Notes: generated by a model not told the origin, from the letters alone. Positions 54,001 through 62,495 are shown, counted from the first letter of the stretch. The stretch is 64,000 bases of DNA from Litoreibacter meonggei (GCF_003663885.1 NZ_RCCE01000001.1:248001-312000); one strand, 5' to 3'. A program made the numbers and translations.

Positions 54001-54329
54001 CCGAAAATCTGCGCCTCGGCGTAGTCCGCATCGACCAAGCCCTCTTGCGCACCAGCCAGATCAACTTCGGTCAAAATCCCGTCGGCACTGATATAGAGGT
54101 CGGCATCCGCGCTGTAATAGCCCTCCAGCCGGATCTTGCGACCATCAGCGAGAGTGACAATAACCGCATCGCCAGCGCGCTCATACCCAGCCACTTGAAA
54201 CCTGCGCAGGTTCAGGGAGATGTCGTCGCCGCTGTTGATGAAAATTGTATCTGCGGTTTCAGCTTGCGCCAATGCACCACGTCTAATGTTACCCGCACGA
54301 TCACGAACAACGAACTCAATCGCTTCCAT
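51072..54329 (-). CDS. Secreted Ig-like repeat adhesin (BapA/LapA-like)
   Basis: A 1085-residue acidic protein. Residues 1-130 resemble the BapA prefix region. A Gly/Ala-rich hydrophobic stretch (about 145-183) could hold the protein in the export channel. Residues 186-887 hold seven Ig-like repeats of about 98-103 residues, each opening with DT and ending near TDxxGNxxT...V. A different region follows, and the C-terminus (SLIIDQTVTVNY) has the look of a type I secretion signal. No run of RTX nonapeptides is present; one HGEGNDVLNV segment resembles a single degenerate unit. It heads the secretion operon. ATG 54329 with GGAG is the chosen start. Confidence 0.88.
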   Translation of the reverse strand: MEAIEFVVRDRAGNIRRGALAQAETADTIFINSGDDISLNLRRFQVAGYERAGDAVIVTLADGRKIRLEGYYSADADLYISADGILTEVDLAGAQEGLVDADYAEAQIFGKWSPDDALFYVGGPKVDTIIAADAVAADETATMLAAPILAGLGGAGVGGLGAAAGVAAVVGGAAVIGGGGGGVAPDTEAPEVSLDAGVVSVDHVFDAEDHADGVEIGGTGEAGVAIVVEIDGETQETVVDVDGGWQVVFDPAQVPEGEYDVDVIITATDDAGNVTTITDVVRVDTVTVVDVLTIDGAATGSGDVINAVEHADGVTLTGTGEVGANVVVTIEENGATATAVVDADGNWSANFGADQVSTGEYSSTVTVTSTDAYGNQATATAEMVIDTLTVVAITGNNSGADGIYNDAEAASVAVLNGTAQSGASVVVTLTGPGVPTLGTQTVTASSDGTWTVQYPSNSLPAGEYDVTVTAVATDGSGNTETTSATIPVDTITHVEIAQIEGQTAGTGVVNAAGHADGVTMSGTGEPGGNITVSVTGGGTATGVVGADGTWDVAFQPSEIPTGERMAEVTVSIVDAVGNTDTATSMMNIDTITDVAITGNNTGADNVMNLVESASGTVLNGTAQAGASVVVAMASEAGVMLGGQTVIANSNGTWTANFAAGTLPGGEYNVNVTAAATDGAGNTASTSSTFAVDTVANVTVDTLNVEGDNVINIAEASDGVQITGTAEANSRVEVDFGGATRTVISDSNGNWQASFGPSDVPAGVETTIPVQASFTDAAGNTAVANGTVEVDTIVRNLSVAPVTGEGVVDAGEAGTGFTLTGTTEAGAQEVMVTFHTLPARPATIGADGSWSVTFGPNEIPQGEYTSDVTVTTIDRNGNPDSVSTPVTVDTEVPDAPMVISYTEFTNGSGVSNISTELTDDIVAISQINSDGVISDVAYDTDTTPAIAGVRDASLDFTFNELIPDGSSLVINSEDTVGNESATLVVLDDSTPGAVNVSIAGLDGFDVGAIDLSIVQESELTLTEADLLGLSDDTNALIVHGEGNDVLNVAGAQATGATETIGGRVYDVYTLGDDGSLIIDQTVTVNY
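51669..53774 (-). repeat. Seven tandem Ig-like domain repeats
   Basis: Seven units of about 300 bases: residues 186-283, 284-385, 386-488, 489-588, 589-691, 692-789 and 790-887 of the adhesin. Units 2 and 4 share HADGVT and SGTGE/TGTGE; units 3 and 5 share AITGNN, VLNGTAQ and GASVVV. Units 2-3 (52866-53480) and 4-5 (52257-52865) look like a duplicated A-B pair. Confidence 0.85.
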
Positions 54330-54583
54330 TACCACCACTCCGCCTCTTACACTTCGGGCACTTCAGCGCCTCGATTTATTATCAGATTCTTAAAGCAGAA
54401 ATGTTCGATTTATCCAAGGGGAAATGCCGACATATTTGGTTAGGTTCCATATGTAGTGGTTTTCACTGGCCTAACGGCAACACCGCCGTCAAGTCATTCG
54501 CGTCCGTGGAGCGAGACCTCTGTATGATGAAAGCGCCAGTCTACGTCACTTGAATGCCGTCGACGTGCAAACGCTCTCCGACC

Positions 54584-55375
54584 CTAGGCAAACAACGCGT
54601 CGCGCAGTTTCTGCGCAGCGGATTGCAAGCTCGGCAGCATATCGCGCGCATTTGCGAGACTCATTCTTTGTGTTGGGCCGTGCACCGCTAGTGAAGCCAC
54701 GTAGCGCCCCGACATGTCACGTATAGGAACCGCAACGGCGACCATGTCATCCAGAAACTCTTCGTCATCCTCGGCATAGCCTTGCTTTGCGATCAATTTC
54801 AGTTCTGACATCAACGCTTCAGGCGATGTATGGGTCTTCATCGTATGCTCGGACAGGGTCAATGCCTTTACGAATGCGGATCGCGCCTTGGGAGGTAGCG
54901 ATGCCATATAGACCTTACCCGACGCGGTGCAGTGGAACGGGACGTGCGTACCAATCGGCAACTGAATACGAAACGACCAACCGGTATCAACCCGATCCAG
55001 ATAGCGCATACCGGCCTCTTCCGGCACGACATAGTTAACCGTCTCCCCCACGGTGCTCGCGATTTCCGACAAAACCTGATGACGGGAAATGTTGGCCCAA
55101 CTCGCGTGTAGCAGACCTGAAGACATCATTCGCGAGCGGCGCGCAGCGCGGTAGCCTTTTCCTTTGCCGTCCCCGTCGCGCACCAGAAACCCCTCGGCTT
55201 CCAGCGTCGCGCAAAGACGGTGCACGGTTTGTTTCGGCAATCCAATGGTCGCATTCAACTCTGTGGGCGTCATGGCCTTGTCGCTGCGTCCCAAGGCCTC
55301 CAACAACAACAGCGTGCGCATATTTGTTGGAATCCGCGCATCCGCATCACCCTTCTGGGCAAAAGTATTTGGCAT
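54584..55375 (-). CDS. IclR-family transcriptional regulator
   Basis: A 263-residue IclR regulator. The N-terminal winged helix includes TPTELNATIGLPKQTVHRLCATLEAEGFL (quoted blocks LNATIGLPKQTVHRL and LEAEGFLV), and the effector domain has HCTASGKVYMASLP and YAEDDEEFLDDMVAVAVPI. It diverges from the GMC oxidoreductase-TerC-TRAP genes and probably controls them. Start 55375 is preceded by GGAGGA. A palindrome with T-tracts lies in the shared 155-base gap. Confidence 0.93.
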   Translation of the reverse strand: MPNTFAQKGDADARIPTNMRTLLLLEALGRSDKAMTPTELNATIGLPKQTVHRLCATLEAEGFLVRDGDGKGKGYRAARRSRMMSSGLLHASWANISRHQVLSEIASTVGETVNYVVPEEAGMRYLDRVDTGWSFRIQLPIGTHVPFHCTASGKVYMASLPPKARSAFVKALTLSEHTMKTHTSPEALMSELKLIAKQGYAEDDEEFLDDMVAVAVPIRDMSGRYVASLAVHGPTQRMSLANARDMLPSLQSAAQKLRDALFA

Positions 55376-55482
55376 GTGTTCCTCCAATAAGCGCGCGGCT
55401 CTGCATGGCCTGCACGGCACCTCACAAAGGCGGCCAGTCGAAAACCGCTTGTTTAGATCGCGAATCTCTGTAGGCTACACCT

Positions 55483-55516
55483 ATCAAAAACGAGACCGCA
55501 AGTCTCATTTTTTGAT
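55483..55516. promoter_or_regulatory. Extended palindrome before GMC oxidoreductase gene
   Basis: ATCAAAA...GAGAC-CGCAA-GTCTC...TTTTGAT forms a nearly perfect 34-base dyad ending four bases before the GMC ribosome site. It could be an IclR operator, or, because a run of T follows the GAGAC/GTCTC stem on each strand, a bidirectional attenuator. Confidence 0.5.
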
Positions 55517-55530
55517 TTCGGGAGGGTTTT

Positions 55531-57132
55531 TTGGAATTTGACTACGTGATTGTGGGCGCTGGCTCCGCCGGATGCGCCATTGCGAACCGTCTTTCCGAGA
55601 ACGGTAAGCACACCGTTGCCCTTCTTGAGGCCGGTGGCCGCGACAGCAATCCGTGGATTCACATCCCGGTTGGCTACTTCAAAACCATGGACAACCCAAA
55701 GACAGACTGGCGCTACAAAGCTGCCAGTGATCCGGGGTTGAACGGCCGGTCTATCCCGTGGCCACGCGGTCGTGTGCTTGGTGGCTCGTCATCTATTAAC
55801 GGGCTGCTTTATGTGCGCGGGCAATCACAGGACTACGATCATTGGGCGCAGCTTGGAAACGCCGGTTGGGACTGGGACCGTGTCCTGCCCTATTTCAAGA
55901 AATCCGAGAATTGGCTCGGCCCCGATATCGGCGAAGAACGCGGCACAGGCGGACCATTGCAAGTGTCCCCGACACGCCTGAAGCGCGATGTGGTCGACAA
56001 GTGGATCGATGCGGCCGAGGCGGCTGGTTACAAAAAGAATGCTGACTACAATAATGGCGACCAAGAAGGCGTGGGCTATTTCCAGTTGACTATGGCGAAC
56101 GGTCGTCGCTGCTCTTCGGCTGTGGCTTATCTCAAGCCGGCCCGTGGACGTCACAACCTTGAAATCATCACCCACGCCCAGACCAAAAAACTGATCATGA
56201 ATGGAAAATGCGCTGTTGGTGTCGAGGTTGACCTTAAGGGCCAGCACATCGAAATACGCGCCCACAGAGAAGTAATTTTGTCAGCAGGTGCAATAGGTTC
56301 CCCGCAAATCCTCATGTTATCTGGAATTGGTGATGTGGATGGTATCAAAGCCCATGGCATTGAGATGACGCACGAATTGAAAGGCGTCGGGCGCAACCTG
56401 CAGGATCATCTGCAAGCCCGGCCAATCTTCAAAACTGATCTGTCGACAATCAACGTGGAAGTGTCGAATTACTTCAAGCAAGGCATGATCGCGCTGGAAT
56501 ACGCGCTGAAGCGTAGTGGCCCTATGGCGATGGCGGCGAGCCTTGGTACGGGTTTCCTGAAAACCGAAGATCATATGGACGTTCCGGACATTCAATTCCA
56601 CATCCAGCCATTCTCGGCCTCTCACCCCGCTGATGGGCCGCATAAGTTCTCGGCCTTCACCGCCTCCGTCTTGCAGCTGCGTCCGGAAAGCACCGGTCAT
56701 CTGGCGCTGAAATCGGGCAACTGGCAGGACCATCCTGCCATTCACCCGAATTACCTAGCGACGGAAACCGACCAACGCACCATCGTCAAAGGCATACAGG
56801 TCGCGCGACGCATCGCGGAATTTAGTCCGCTGAAAGAGCATATCCTTGAGGAATTCGCCCCTGGTCGCGAGGTGGCCTTCGATGACTACGAAGGAACACT
56901 CGACTGGGCGCGCAACACTGCCGTCACGATCTACCACCCGACAGGAACCTGCAAGATGGGCCAAGATGACATGTCTGTCGTCGACGAACGCCTTCAAGTG
57001 CGCGGGATCGAGGGGCTCCGGGTCGCAGACTGCTCCATCATGCCGACCATCGTGAGCGGCAACACCAACGCGCCGGCAATAATGATCGGCGAGAAAGTTT
57101 CTGACATGATTCTCGAGGACGCCGTAGCATGA
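55531..57132 (+). CDS. GMC-family FAD oxidoreductase (choline dehydrogenase-like)
   Basis: A 533-residue flavoprotein. The FAD-binding motif GAGSAG (residues 9-14) starts it, PWPRGRVLGGSSSINGL in part is GMC signature 1, SAGAIGSPQILMLSGIG in part is signature 2, and the active-site histidine lies in IYHPTGTCKMG. It oxidises an alcohol to an aldehyde, with a quinone or similar acceptor. It starts with TTG four bases after GGGAGGG, the only good ribosome site. Its stop overlaps TerC by ATGA. The substrate is unknown; the TRAP neighbour suggests an imported hydroxylated compound. Confidence 0.92.
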   Translation: MEFDYVIVGAGSAGCAIANRLSENGKHTVALLEAGGRDSNPWIHIPVGYFKTMDNPKTDWRYKAASDPGLNGRSIPWPRGRVLGGSSSINGLLYVRGQSQDYDHWAQLGNAGWDWDRVLPYFKKSENWLGPDIGEERGTGGPLQVSPTRLKRDVVDKWIDAAEAAGYKKNADYNNGDQEGVGYFQLTMANGRRCSSAVAYLKPARGRHNLEIITHAQTKKLIMNGKCAVGVEVDLKGQHIEIRAHREVILSAGAIGSPQILMLSGIGDVDGIKAHGIEMTHELKGVGRNLQDHLQARPIFKTDLSTINVEVSNYFKQGMIALEYALKRSGPMAMAASLGTGFLKTEDHMDVPDIQFHIQPFSASHPADGPHKFSAFTASVLQLRPESTGHLALKSGNWQDHPAIHPNYLATETDQRTIVKGIQVARRIAEFSPLKEHILEEFAPGREVAFDDYEGTLDWARNTAVTIYHPTGTCKMGQDDMSVVDERLQVRGIEGLRVADCSIMPTIVSGNTNAPAIMIGEKVSDMILEDAVA

Positions 57133-57797
57133 TCGACACCTTACTAGATTTCGGCAAAATTGTCGTCGCCGACCTGATCCTGTCCGGCGACAACGCGTTG
57201 ATCATCGGGATGGCCGCTGCTGGTCTCGCCCCTGAACTACGCAAGAAGGCTATCCTCTATGGTATGGTAATCGCAGCGCTGCTGCGTATCATCTTTGCGG
57301 TGGTCGCCACGAAACTTTTGGGCATCCCGGGTATTTTGTTCGTTGGCTCGTTGCTGCTTTTTTGGGTGTGCTGGCGGCTATACTCGGAAATTCGCGACAA
57401 CGTGGATGAACAAGCCGAGCTTGCTCTTGAACGCGCCGATGACCCGACGAGGGGATATACCGGCAAGCCGACGCGAACGATGGCCTCTGCACTGCTCTCG
57501 ATCACCATCGCAGATGTCTCGATGTCGCTTGATAACGTGCTGGCAGTCGCCGCTATCGCTGATGGTGACACCAACATGCTGATCTTCGGGCTTGGCCTTG
57601 CCATCGTCCTGATGGCTTTCGCCGCAACCATGATTATGAAGCTTCTAACCCATTACCCATGGATCAGCTGGCTTGGCCTCATCGTGCTGCTCTACGTAGC
57701 AGGCGAGATGTTCTACCGCGGCGTGTTTGACGCCTCCACAGGGATCGGTCCGATGATGGGCTGGTTCGAGGGATACGATATGAGCAAGGGGCATTAG
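57129..57797 (+). CDS. TerC-family integral membrane protein
   Basis: A 222-residue membrane protein with about seven helices. It has the paired TerC motifs LSGDNALIIGMAA and MSLDNVLAVAAIA with acidic metal-site residues, and KLLTHYPWISWLG. TerC proteins are linked to manganese and tellurite resistance and to metalation of exported proteins. It is coupled by ATGA to the oxidoreductase gene, an uncommon partner. The TRAP genes follow after 134 bases. Confidence 0.9.
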   Translation: MIDTLLDFGKIVVADLILSGDNALIIGMAAAGLAPELRKKAILYGMVIAALLRIIFAVVATKLLGIPGILFVGSLLLFWVCWRLYSEIRDNVDEQAELALERADDPTRGYTGKPTRTMASALLSITIADVSMSLDNVLAVAAIADGDTNMLIFGLGLAIVLMAFAATMIMKLLTHYPWISWLGLIVLLYVAGEMFYRGVFDASTGIGPMMGWFEGYDMSKGH

Positions 57798-57931
57798 CCC
57801 TTCGCCAAAGAATTCAACCATCGCACCTTGGAGGAGGAGCGCGGTGACCCGTTGAAGAAAAAGCGGTTTGGGATGCCTTCCCCAGATCGCCAAACACTAA
57901 ACTGAAGGCTTGGACCTTAAGGGAGGACCTT

Positions 57932-59035
57932 ATGTTGAACTTAAAAACCATCACGGCAGGCGCACTTGGCTTGTCGATGCTGGCCTCGGCCACACTTGCC
58001 GAGACCACCTTGAAACTGCAATCCGTTACGCCGGGCTCTGCCGACGAAATGGTGATGCTTAAATCATTCGCAGATGACGTCAGAGACCTCACCGGCGGAG
58101 AACTGAATATTGAGATCCTGCCAACTGGCGCGGTTGTAGGTGTTCAGGAGACACTCGACGCCGTCGACGCCGGCCTTGTCGATGCGGGCTTTGCGTGGAC
58201 CCACTATTGGTCGGGCAAACACCCTGCCGCAATGCTGTTCGGTTCTCCAGTTGCTGGTGCCGGTGTTGGCATGGACAACTTCGCCTTCATGTCTTGGTTC
58301 ATGAACGCTGGTGGCAAAGAGCTGTATGACCAGCTTTGGGATGAAATGGGCATGAACGTCAAAGGCTTCATGGTCCAACCTGCCGGACCGGAGGCACTTG
58401 GCTGGTTCAAAGAACCGATCGAGACCATGGCCGATTTCCGTAAATATCGCTTCCGGACACCTCCGGGCATCCCGGGCCAAACCTATAAAGACATTGGCGT
58501 AGCCTCGGTAGCCATGGGCGGCGGGGACATCCTGCCAGCGTTGGAAAAAGGCACAATCGACGCGGCCGAATGGTGCTGCCCGAAGCCTGACTCAGTGTTC
58601 GGTTTCCAGAAAGTCCTGAAGCACTACTACCTGCAGGGCTTGCACCAAGTGGTCGTGAACGGCGACGTTTACTTCAACGGCGATGTCTTCAACGGGCTGA
58701 CACCCAGCCAGCAAAAGGCCATTGAAGTCGCAGCCAACGCGTCTTTGATGAAGACCTATGCCTACCGTATCTGGGAAAACGGCAAAGCGCTGGACAAGTT
58801 AATCAACGAAGACGGCGTCATCTTGCACGACACCCCTGCTGACTACTTCACCGAGTACATGGCAGCCGCTGCGAAAGCACTGGAAACCAACGCCTCCGAG
58901 AACGAATTTTTTGCCGAAGTGTGGCAGTCCCAAAAGGACTTCGCACGGACCGCAATCCCGTTCTGGGCCGGTGCGCAAACCTCTAACGCCAACTTGGGCC
59001 GCGCATACGCAGCCGAGCTGGCCGCTGAGAAATAG
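57932..59035 (+). CDS. TRAP transporter substrate-binding protein (DctP/TakP type)
   Basis: A 367-residue periplasmic protein with signal peptide ending LASATLAET. The region IDAAEWCCPKPDSVFGFQKV in part and LKHYYLQGLHQ aligns with the TakP/lactate group, which carries DAAEWVGPYDD, so a 2-oxo or hydroxy monocarboxylate is a reasonable ligand class; this is inference. GGGAGGA precedes the start. A hairpin follows the gene. Confidence 0.88.
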   Translation: MLNLKTITAGALGLSMLASATLAETTLKLQSVTPGSADEMVMLKSFADDVRDLTGGELNIEILPTGAVVGVQETLDAVDAGLVDAGFAWTHYWSGKHPAAMLFGSPVAGAGVGMDNFAFMSWFMNAGGKELYDQLWDEMGMNVKGFMVQPAGPEALGWFKEPIETMADFRKYRFRTPPGIPGQTYKDIGVASVAMGGGDILPALEKGTIDAAEWCCPKPDSVFGFQKVLKHYYLQGLHQVVVNGDVYFNGDVFNGLTPSQQKAIEVAANASLMKTYAYRIWENGKALDKLINEDGVILHDTPADYFTEYMAAAAKALETNASENEFFAEVWQSQKDFARTAIPFWAGAQTSNANLGRAYAAELAAEK

Positions 59036-59053
59036 GCCATAGCGCTTAACCTC

Positions 59054-59081
59054 CCTGCCCGCGTTCTCGGATGCGGGCAGG
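59054..59081 (+). terminator. Hairpin after TRAP binding-protein gene
   Basis: CCTGCCCGC and GCGGGCAGG form a perfect 9-bp stem with a 10-base loop and no T-tract, 18 bases after the dctP stop. It fits an mRNA stabiliser or partial terminator. Confidence 0.55.
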
Positions 59082-59144
59082 ACATAATACCGACCCCAAG
59101 ACAAAATATCCGGGGCACTTTTTCGCCAATTAGGGACATTCCCC

Positions 59145-59774
59145 ATGATCAACGAAGATCAAGACAAGATCGACTTCTCGGAATACGAGAATGTCGGCGA
59201 CGAGCTTCTTGCAGATGCAGGTGGTGCCGTGGGCAAAGAGCTGCCCGACGACATGCACCCCCTTGCCCGCAAGGCAATTTACGCCATCGACAATTTCTCC
59301 AATTGGCAAGGTCGGATCGCCTGCCTGCTTGTCGTGCCGATTATCTTCGGGATGTTTTACGAGGTCGTCGCGCGCAGCTTCTTCACCTCACCGACCCTAT
59401 GGGCCTATGACCTATCCCGCATCCTCTACGGCGTGTCCTTCATGCTGGGGGCCGCTTACGCGCTGATGCGCGGGCTGCATATCCGCGCCGACTTCCTTTA
59501 CCGCGGCTTCTCCGAGCGCACGCAAGGCCGCGTCGACCTGATCCTCTATATCGTGCTGTTCATGCCCTCGATGCTGTTCTTCCTGAAAGCCGGATACGAC
59601 TTCTCGTTGAAATCCTTCATTCAGGGCGAGCGTGCGGGCGACAGCACATGGGCCCCTATCGTGTGGCCGGTAAAAATTGCGCTGACCACAGGGGTCTTCT
59701 TCCTGTGTATCCAAGGCATCTCTGAAATTTTGAAATCGTGGTACGCCGCGACGCGCGGAAAGTGGCCGGTCTGA
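59145..59774 (+). CDS. TRAP transporter small permease (DctQ)
   Basis: A 209-residue DctQ protein with four membrane helices, preceded by an acidic hydrophilic N-terminus of about 50 residues. The segment GVSFMLGAAYALMRGLHIRAD is typical (quoted in part). It partners DctM. Its TGA overlaps the DctM ATG (TGATG). Confidence 0.92.
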   Translation: MINEDQDKIDFSEYENVGDELLADAGGAVGKELPDDMHPLARKAIYAIDNFSNWQGRIACLLVVPIIFGMFYEVVARSFFTSPTLWAYDLSRILYGVSFMLGAAYALMRGLHIRADFLYRGFSERTQGRVDLILYIVLFMPSMLFFLKAGYDFSLKSFIQGERAGDSTWAPIVWPVKIALTTGVFFLCIQGISEILKSWYAATRGKWPV

Positions 59775-61102
59775 TGGAATTCTCAAACGAAATAATCGGC
59801 CTGTTCATGATCGGGGCGATGCTGTTCGCGATCTTCATTGGCTTCCCAATCTCCTTCACCCTGATCTTCCTCGGTGTCGTCTTCGGCGCGTGGGGCTTTG
59901 GCGTGAAGCTGACCATCTTCCTGATGACACTACAATTCTACAACTCGATGATGGAGCAGACCCTCGCGGCTGTCCCGCTATTCGTCTTCATGGGATTCAT
60001 GATGGAAAAAGCGGGCCTGATGGAGCGACTATTCGCGGCCATCCAGATGATGTTGGCTCGCATGAAAGGCTCGCTCTACATCGCGGTGCTGTTCGTGTCG
60101 GTGGTCTTCGGTGCCGCGACCGGTATCGTAGGGGCCTCGGTGACCATTCTGGGCATCATGGCGGCCAAGACGATGAACCGCTCCGGCTACGACGTGCGGC
60201 TGGCCGCAGGGACAATCACAGCAGGCGGCACATTGGGAATTCTGATCCCGCCGTCGATCATGCTTGTTGTTATGGGCCCGGTACTGGAAATCCCGGTCAC
60301 CGACTTATTCGCCGCCGCGATTATCCCCGGTGTCATGATGGCAGCACTTTATGTGCTCTACGCGGTCGGTCGATGCTGGATTAATCCAAAGCTTGGCCCC
60401 CCACTGCCCGAAGAGATGATCGAGCCGGACAAGGGCAAAATCTTCAAGGAACTTCTGCTGGGCTTTGTTCCGCCCACCATCTTGATCGCTTTCGCATTGG
60501 GCTCAATTTTGTTCGGCTTGGCCACACCTACCGAAGGTGCCGGCATGGGGGCTTTTGGATCTATCCTGCTGGCAATCGGCTACCGCAAGTTCTCAATCGG
60601 TGGTTTCTACGATGCCTTGATCAAGACCTTGGAAATCTCTGTGCTAATCCTGTTCCTTGTTGCGGCGTCCAACTTCTTTGGCGCGGTTTTCTCGCGGTTG
60701 GGCACGCCGACAATGATCACCGAGTTGTTGCTGAACCTCGACGTCTCAACCTCCATGGTGGTCATCTTGATCCTCGCGTTGGTCTTCGTCTTGGGCTGGC
60801 CGTTGGAATGGGTGCCGATCGTGCTGATCATCCTGCCGATCCTTGCACCCGTGCTGCTGGAGCTGGAAGTTGATATGCTATGGTTCGCCATTCTCGTGGC
60901 GGTCTGTCTGCAAACCGCATGGCTCAGTCCGCCGGTGGCATTATCGGCCTACTTCCTTAAGGGTGTGGTGCCGGAATGGGACCTCAAGGACATCTATCTG
61001 GGCATGATGCAGTTCATGGTTATCCAGTTGATTGGGCTGGCCATGGTCTTCGCCTTCCCCGCAATCGCAACTTGGTTGCCGGTCTATATGTACAGCAACT
61101 AG
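59774..61102 (+). CDS. TRAP transporter large permease (DctM)
   Basis: A 442-residue DctM protein with about twelve hydrophobic segments and the motifs AAVPLFVFMGFMMEKAGLMER in part, GGTLGILIPPSIMLVV, and PTEGAGMGAFGS. It imports the substrate with a Na+ gradient together with DctP and DctQ. ATG 59774 is chosen as the family start. A strong terminator follows. Confidence 0.95.
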   Translation: MEFSNEIIGLFMIGAMLFAIFIGFPISFTLIFLGVVFGAWGFGVKLTIFLMTLQFYNSMMEQTLAAVPLFVFMGFMMEKAGLMERLFAAIQMMLARMKGSLYIAVLFVSVVFGAATGIVGASVTILGIMAAKTMNRSGYDVRLAAGTITAGGTLGILIPPSIMLVVMGPVLEIPVTDLFAAAIIPGVMMAALYVLYAVGRCWINPKLGPPLPEEMIEPDKGKIFKELLLGFVPPTILIAFALGSILFGLATPTEGAGMGAFGSILLAIGYRKFSIGGFYDALIKTLEISVLILFLVAASNFFGAVFSRLGTPTMITELLLNLDVSTSMVVILILALVFVLGWPLEWVPIVLIILPILAPVLLELEVDMLWFAILVAVCLQTAWLSPPVALSAYFLKGVVPEWDLKDIYLGMMQFMVIQLIGLAMVFAFPAIATWLPVYMYSN

Positions 61103-61117
61103 GTCTGAGAGTTTTCG

Positions 61118-61156
61118 AAAGGGGCGTGCCACGAAAACTGGCACGCCCCTTTTTCG
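61118..61156 (+). terminator. Terminator of the TRAP operon
   Basis: AAAGGGGCGTGCCA and TGGCACGCCCCTTT form a perfect 14-bp stem with a 7-base loop, then TT. Confidence 0.93.
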
Positions 61157-61172
61157 TTCCGGTGGTAAATTT

Positions 61173-61595
61173 CTAGCGTTGGCGAAACCGGACGACATCC
61201 AAAATTTCGACAAGAAACGCGGTGAATAATCCGAAAACCAAAAGCCCGTTGGTTGCGGTCATGCCCGCCAGCAAGCGCCAGTTCTCGTCAATTACAACGT
61301 CGCCGTACCCTACAGTGGTGAAGGATACGATGGCGAAATAGAGTGCCGTTTCTAACCGGTCAAACAAGCCGATATAAAGATAGACACCCGCCCATCCCCA
61401 AATAGACAACGTCAGCACCAGCAATATCCAGAACAGCGCAATCACCAGTACGGCAAGAGTTTGCACCGCACGGCTTTTTCGCTGCAACAAGACGTCGACG
61501 CGGCGCAACGCGCGCCCCGCGATCTCAAACATCCACGCAGCTGCAAGCATGGTAATCACGATGACGACCGACCCCACGAACAGTGCTTTTATCAC
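61173..61595 (-). CDS. Two-helix potassium-channel-like protein
   Basis: A 140-residue membrane protein of the Ion_trans_2 class. It has an N-terminal helix, a second and third hydrophobic helix flanking a pore loop with the K+ selectivity filter TTVGYGD (residues about 94-100), and a short cytosolic end. There is no RCK or cyclic-nucleotide domain. Its role may be ion or membrane-potential homeostasis. Confidence 0.88.
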   Translation of the reverse strand: MIKALFVGSVVIVITMLAAAWMFEIAGRALRRVDVLLQRKSRAVQTLAVLVIALFWILLVLTLSIWGWAGVYLYIGLFDRLETALYFAIVSFTTVGYGDVVIDENWRLLAGMTATNGLLVFGLFTAFLVEILDVVRFRQR

Positions 61596-61670
61596 CGTAG
61601 GGATCTCCCCGCGCTTGGTAGACGGATCAAGTCAATCACCACTCTTCCAAGAAATTACAACCGCGCAAAA

Positions 61671-62012
61671 TCAGGCCTCTTTCGCCATCAGGGCAATGAC
61701 CAACGCCTCGCAGCGCGCGCCTGTTTCGCAATAGGCAAGGATCGGAGTCGGCAGCGCTTTGAGTAAATCGGCCATTTTCTCGACGTCTTCCCCTGTCGGA
61801 CCGCTTTCCTCAATTGGCAAATATGCAGCCTCCAGCCCTGCGTAAATTGCGGCTTGGCGCATCTCTTCATACAGGCTTTGGTCGATTGCCTCGCCATCGG
61901 GGCGATTGCTGACAATCGACTTGAAGCCAAGTGTATGGATCAACGCCAAATCTTTAGGCGATGGTTGCGCGCTCACGCTAATCTCTGGTGTTACCTTTTT
62001 GGTCTTGATCAT
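61671..62012 (-). CDS. DUF442/TIGR01244 phosphatase-like protein
   Basis: A 113-residue dual-specificity phosphatase-like protein of the beta-lactamase-hydrolase-associated group (DUF442). It begins ISVSAQPSPKDLALIHTLG, with SNRPDGEA, and the catalytic loop CETGARC (Cys and Arg). Relatives are linked to sulfide or persulfide metabolism when fused to a beta-lactamase domain; here the domain stands alone. It lies 75 bases from the channel gene in the same direction. Confidence 0.85.
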   Translation of the reverse strand: MIKTKKVTPEISVSAQPSPKDLALIHTLGFKSIVSNRPDGEAIDQSLYEEMRQAAIYAGLEAAYLPIEESGPTGEDVEKMADLLKALPTPILAYCETGARCEALVIALMAKEA

Positions 62013-62138
62013 CGAATAGTCCTCCGCTTGGGGTGCGGGGGGTCCCGCAAGGCGTTGCGTCTGCTCTTTGCTAGCGGCATGCGTCCGGACGGTCCTTAAT
62101 CTATGTCAAAAACCAAAAGAGGGATTAGACCTCGGCGC

Positions 62139-62495
62139 CTAGTCCGGCATGATCTTGGCCGCAGGCATCTTTGCAACGACAACCTTACCAAGCTCGACCA
62201 GTTTGCCCGTCTCGGCAGAGTATTGATCCACCGCTTTTTGCACGAACTCCGCTTGGATATGTTGAACCTCCGTCAAGGATTTGGCGTGCATGATCTGGTG
62301 CTGGGTCTTCAAGTCTTCTTTTACACGCTCGGCCACAAAGCTCAGCACTTCTGAGCCAAGGTCGCTCATCGCCTCAAGCCATGCGGTACCCATGGTGGAC
62401 GCGGAAGCGAAGCCAGCGCCTTGCATATCGCGGATCGCGGCAAGTGCGGGGTTGTTGGTTGCGGATTTAGACGTCGTTGTAGTTTTGGCAGCCAT
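62139..62495 (-). CDS. Phasin-family protein
   Basis: A 118-residue helical protein of the Phasin_2-like type, with a Lys/Thr-rich start, VLSFVAERVKEDLKTQHQIMHAKS in part and QAEFVQKAVDQYSAETGKLVEL in part. Phasins coat polyhydroxyalkanoate granules or act in stress. No PHA synthase gene is in the window. It diverges from the VIT1-family gene. Confidence 0.88.
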   Translation of the reverse strand: MAAKTTTTSKSATNNPALAAIRDMQGAGFASASTMGTAWLEAMSDLGSEVLSFVAERVKEDLKTQHQIMHAKSLTEVQHIQAEFVQKAVDQYSAETGKLVELGKVVVAKMPAAKIMPD

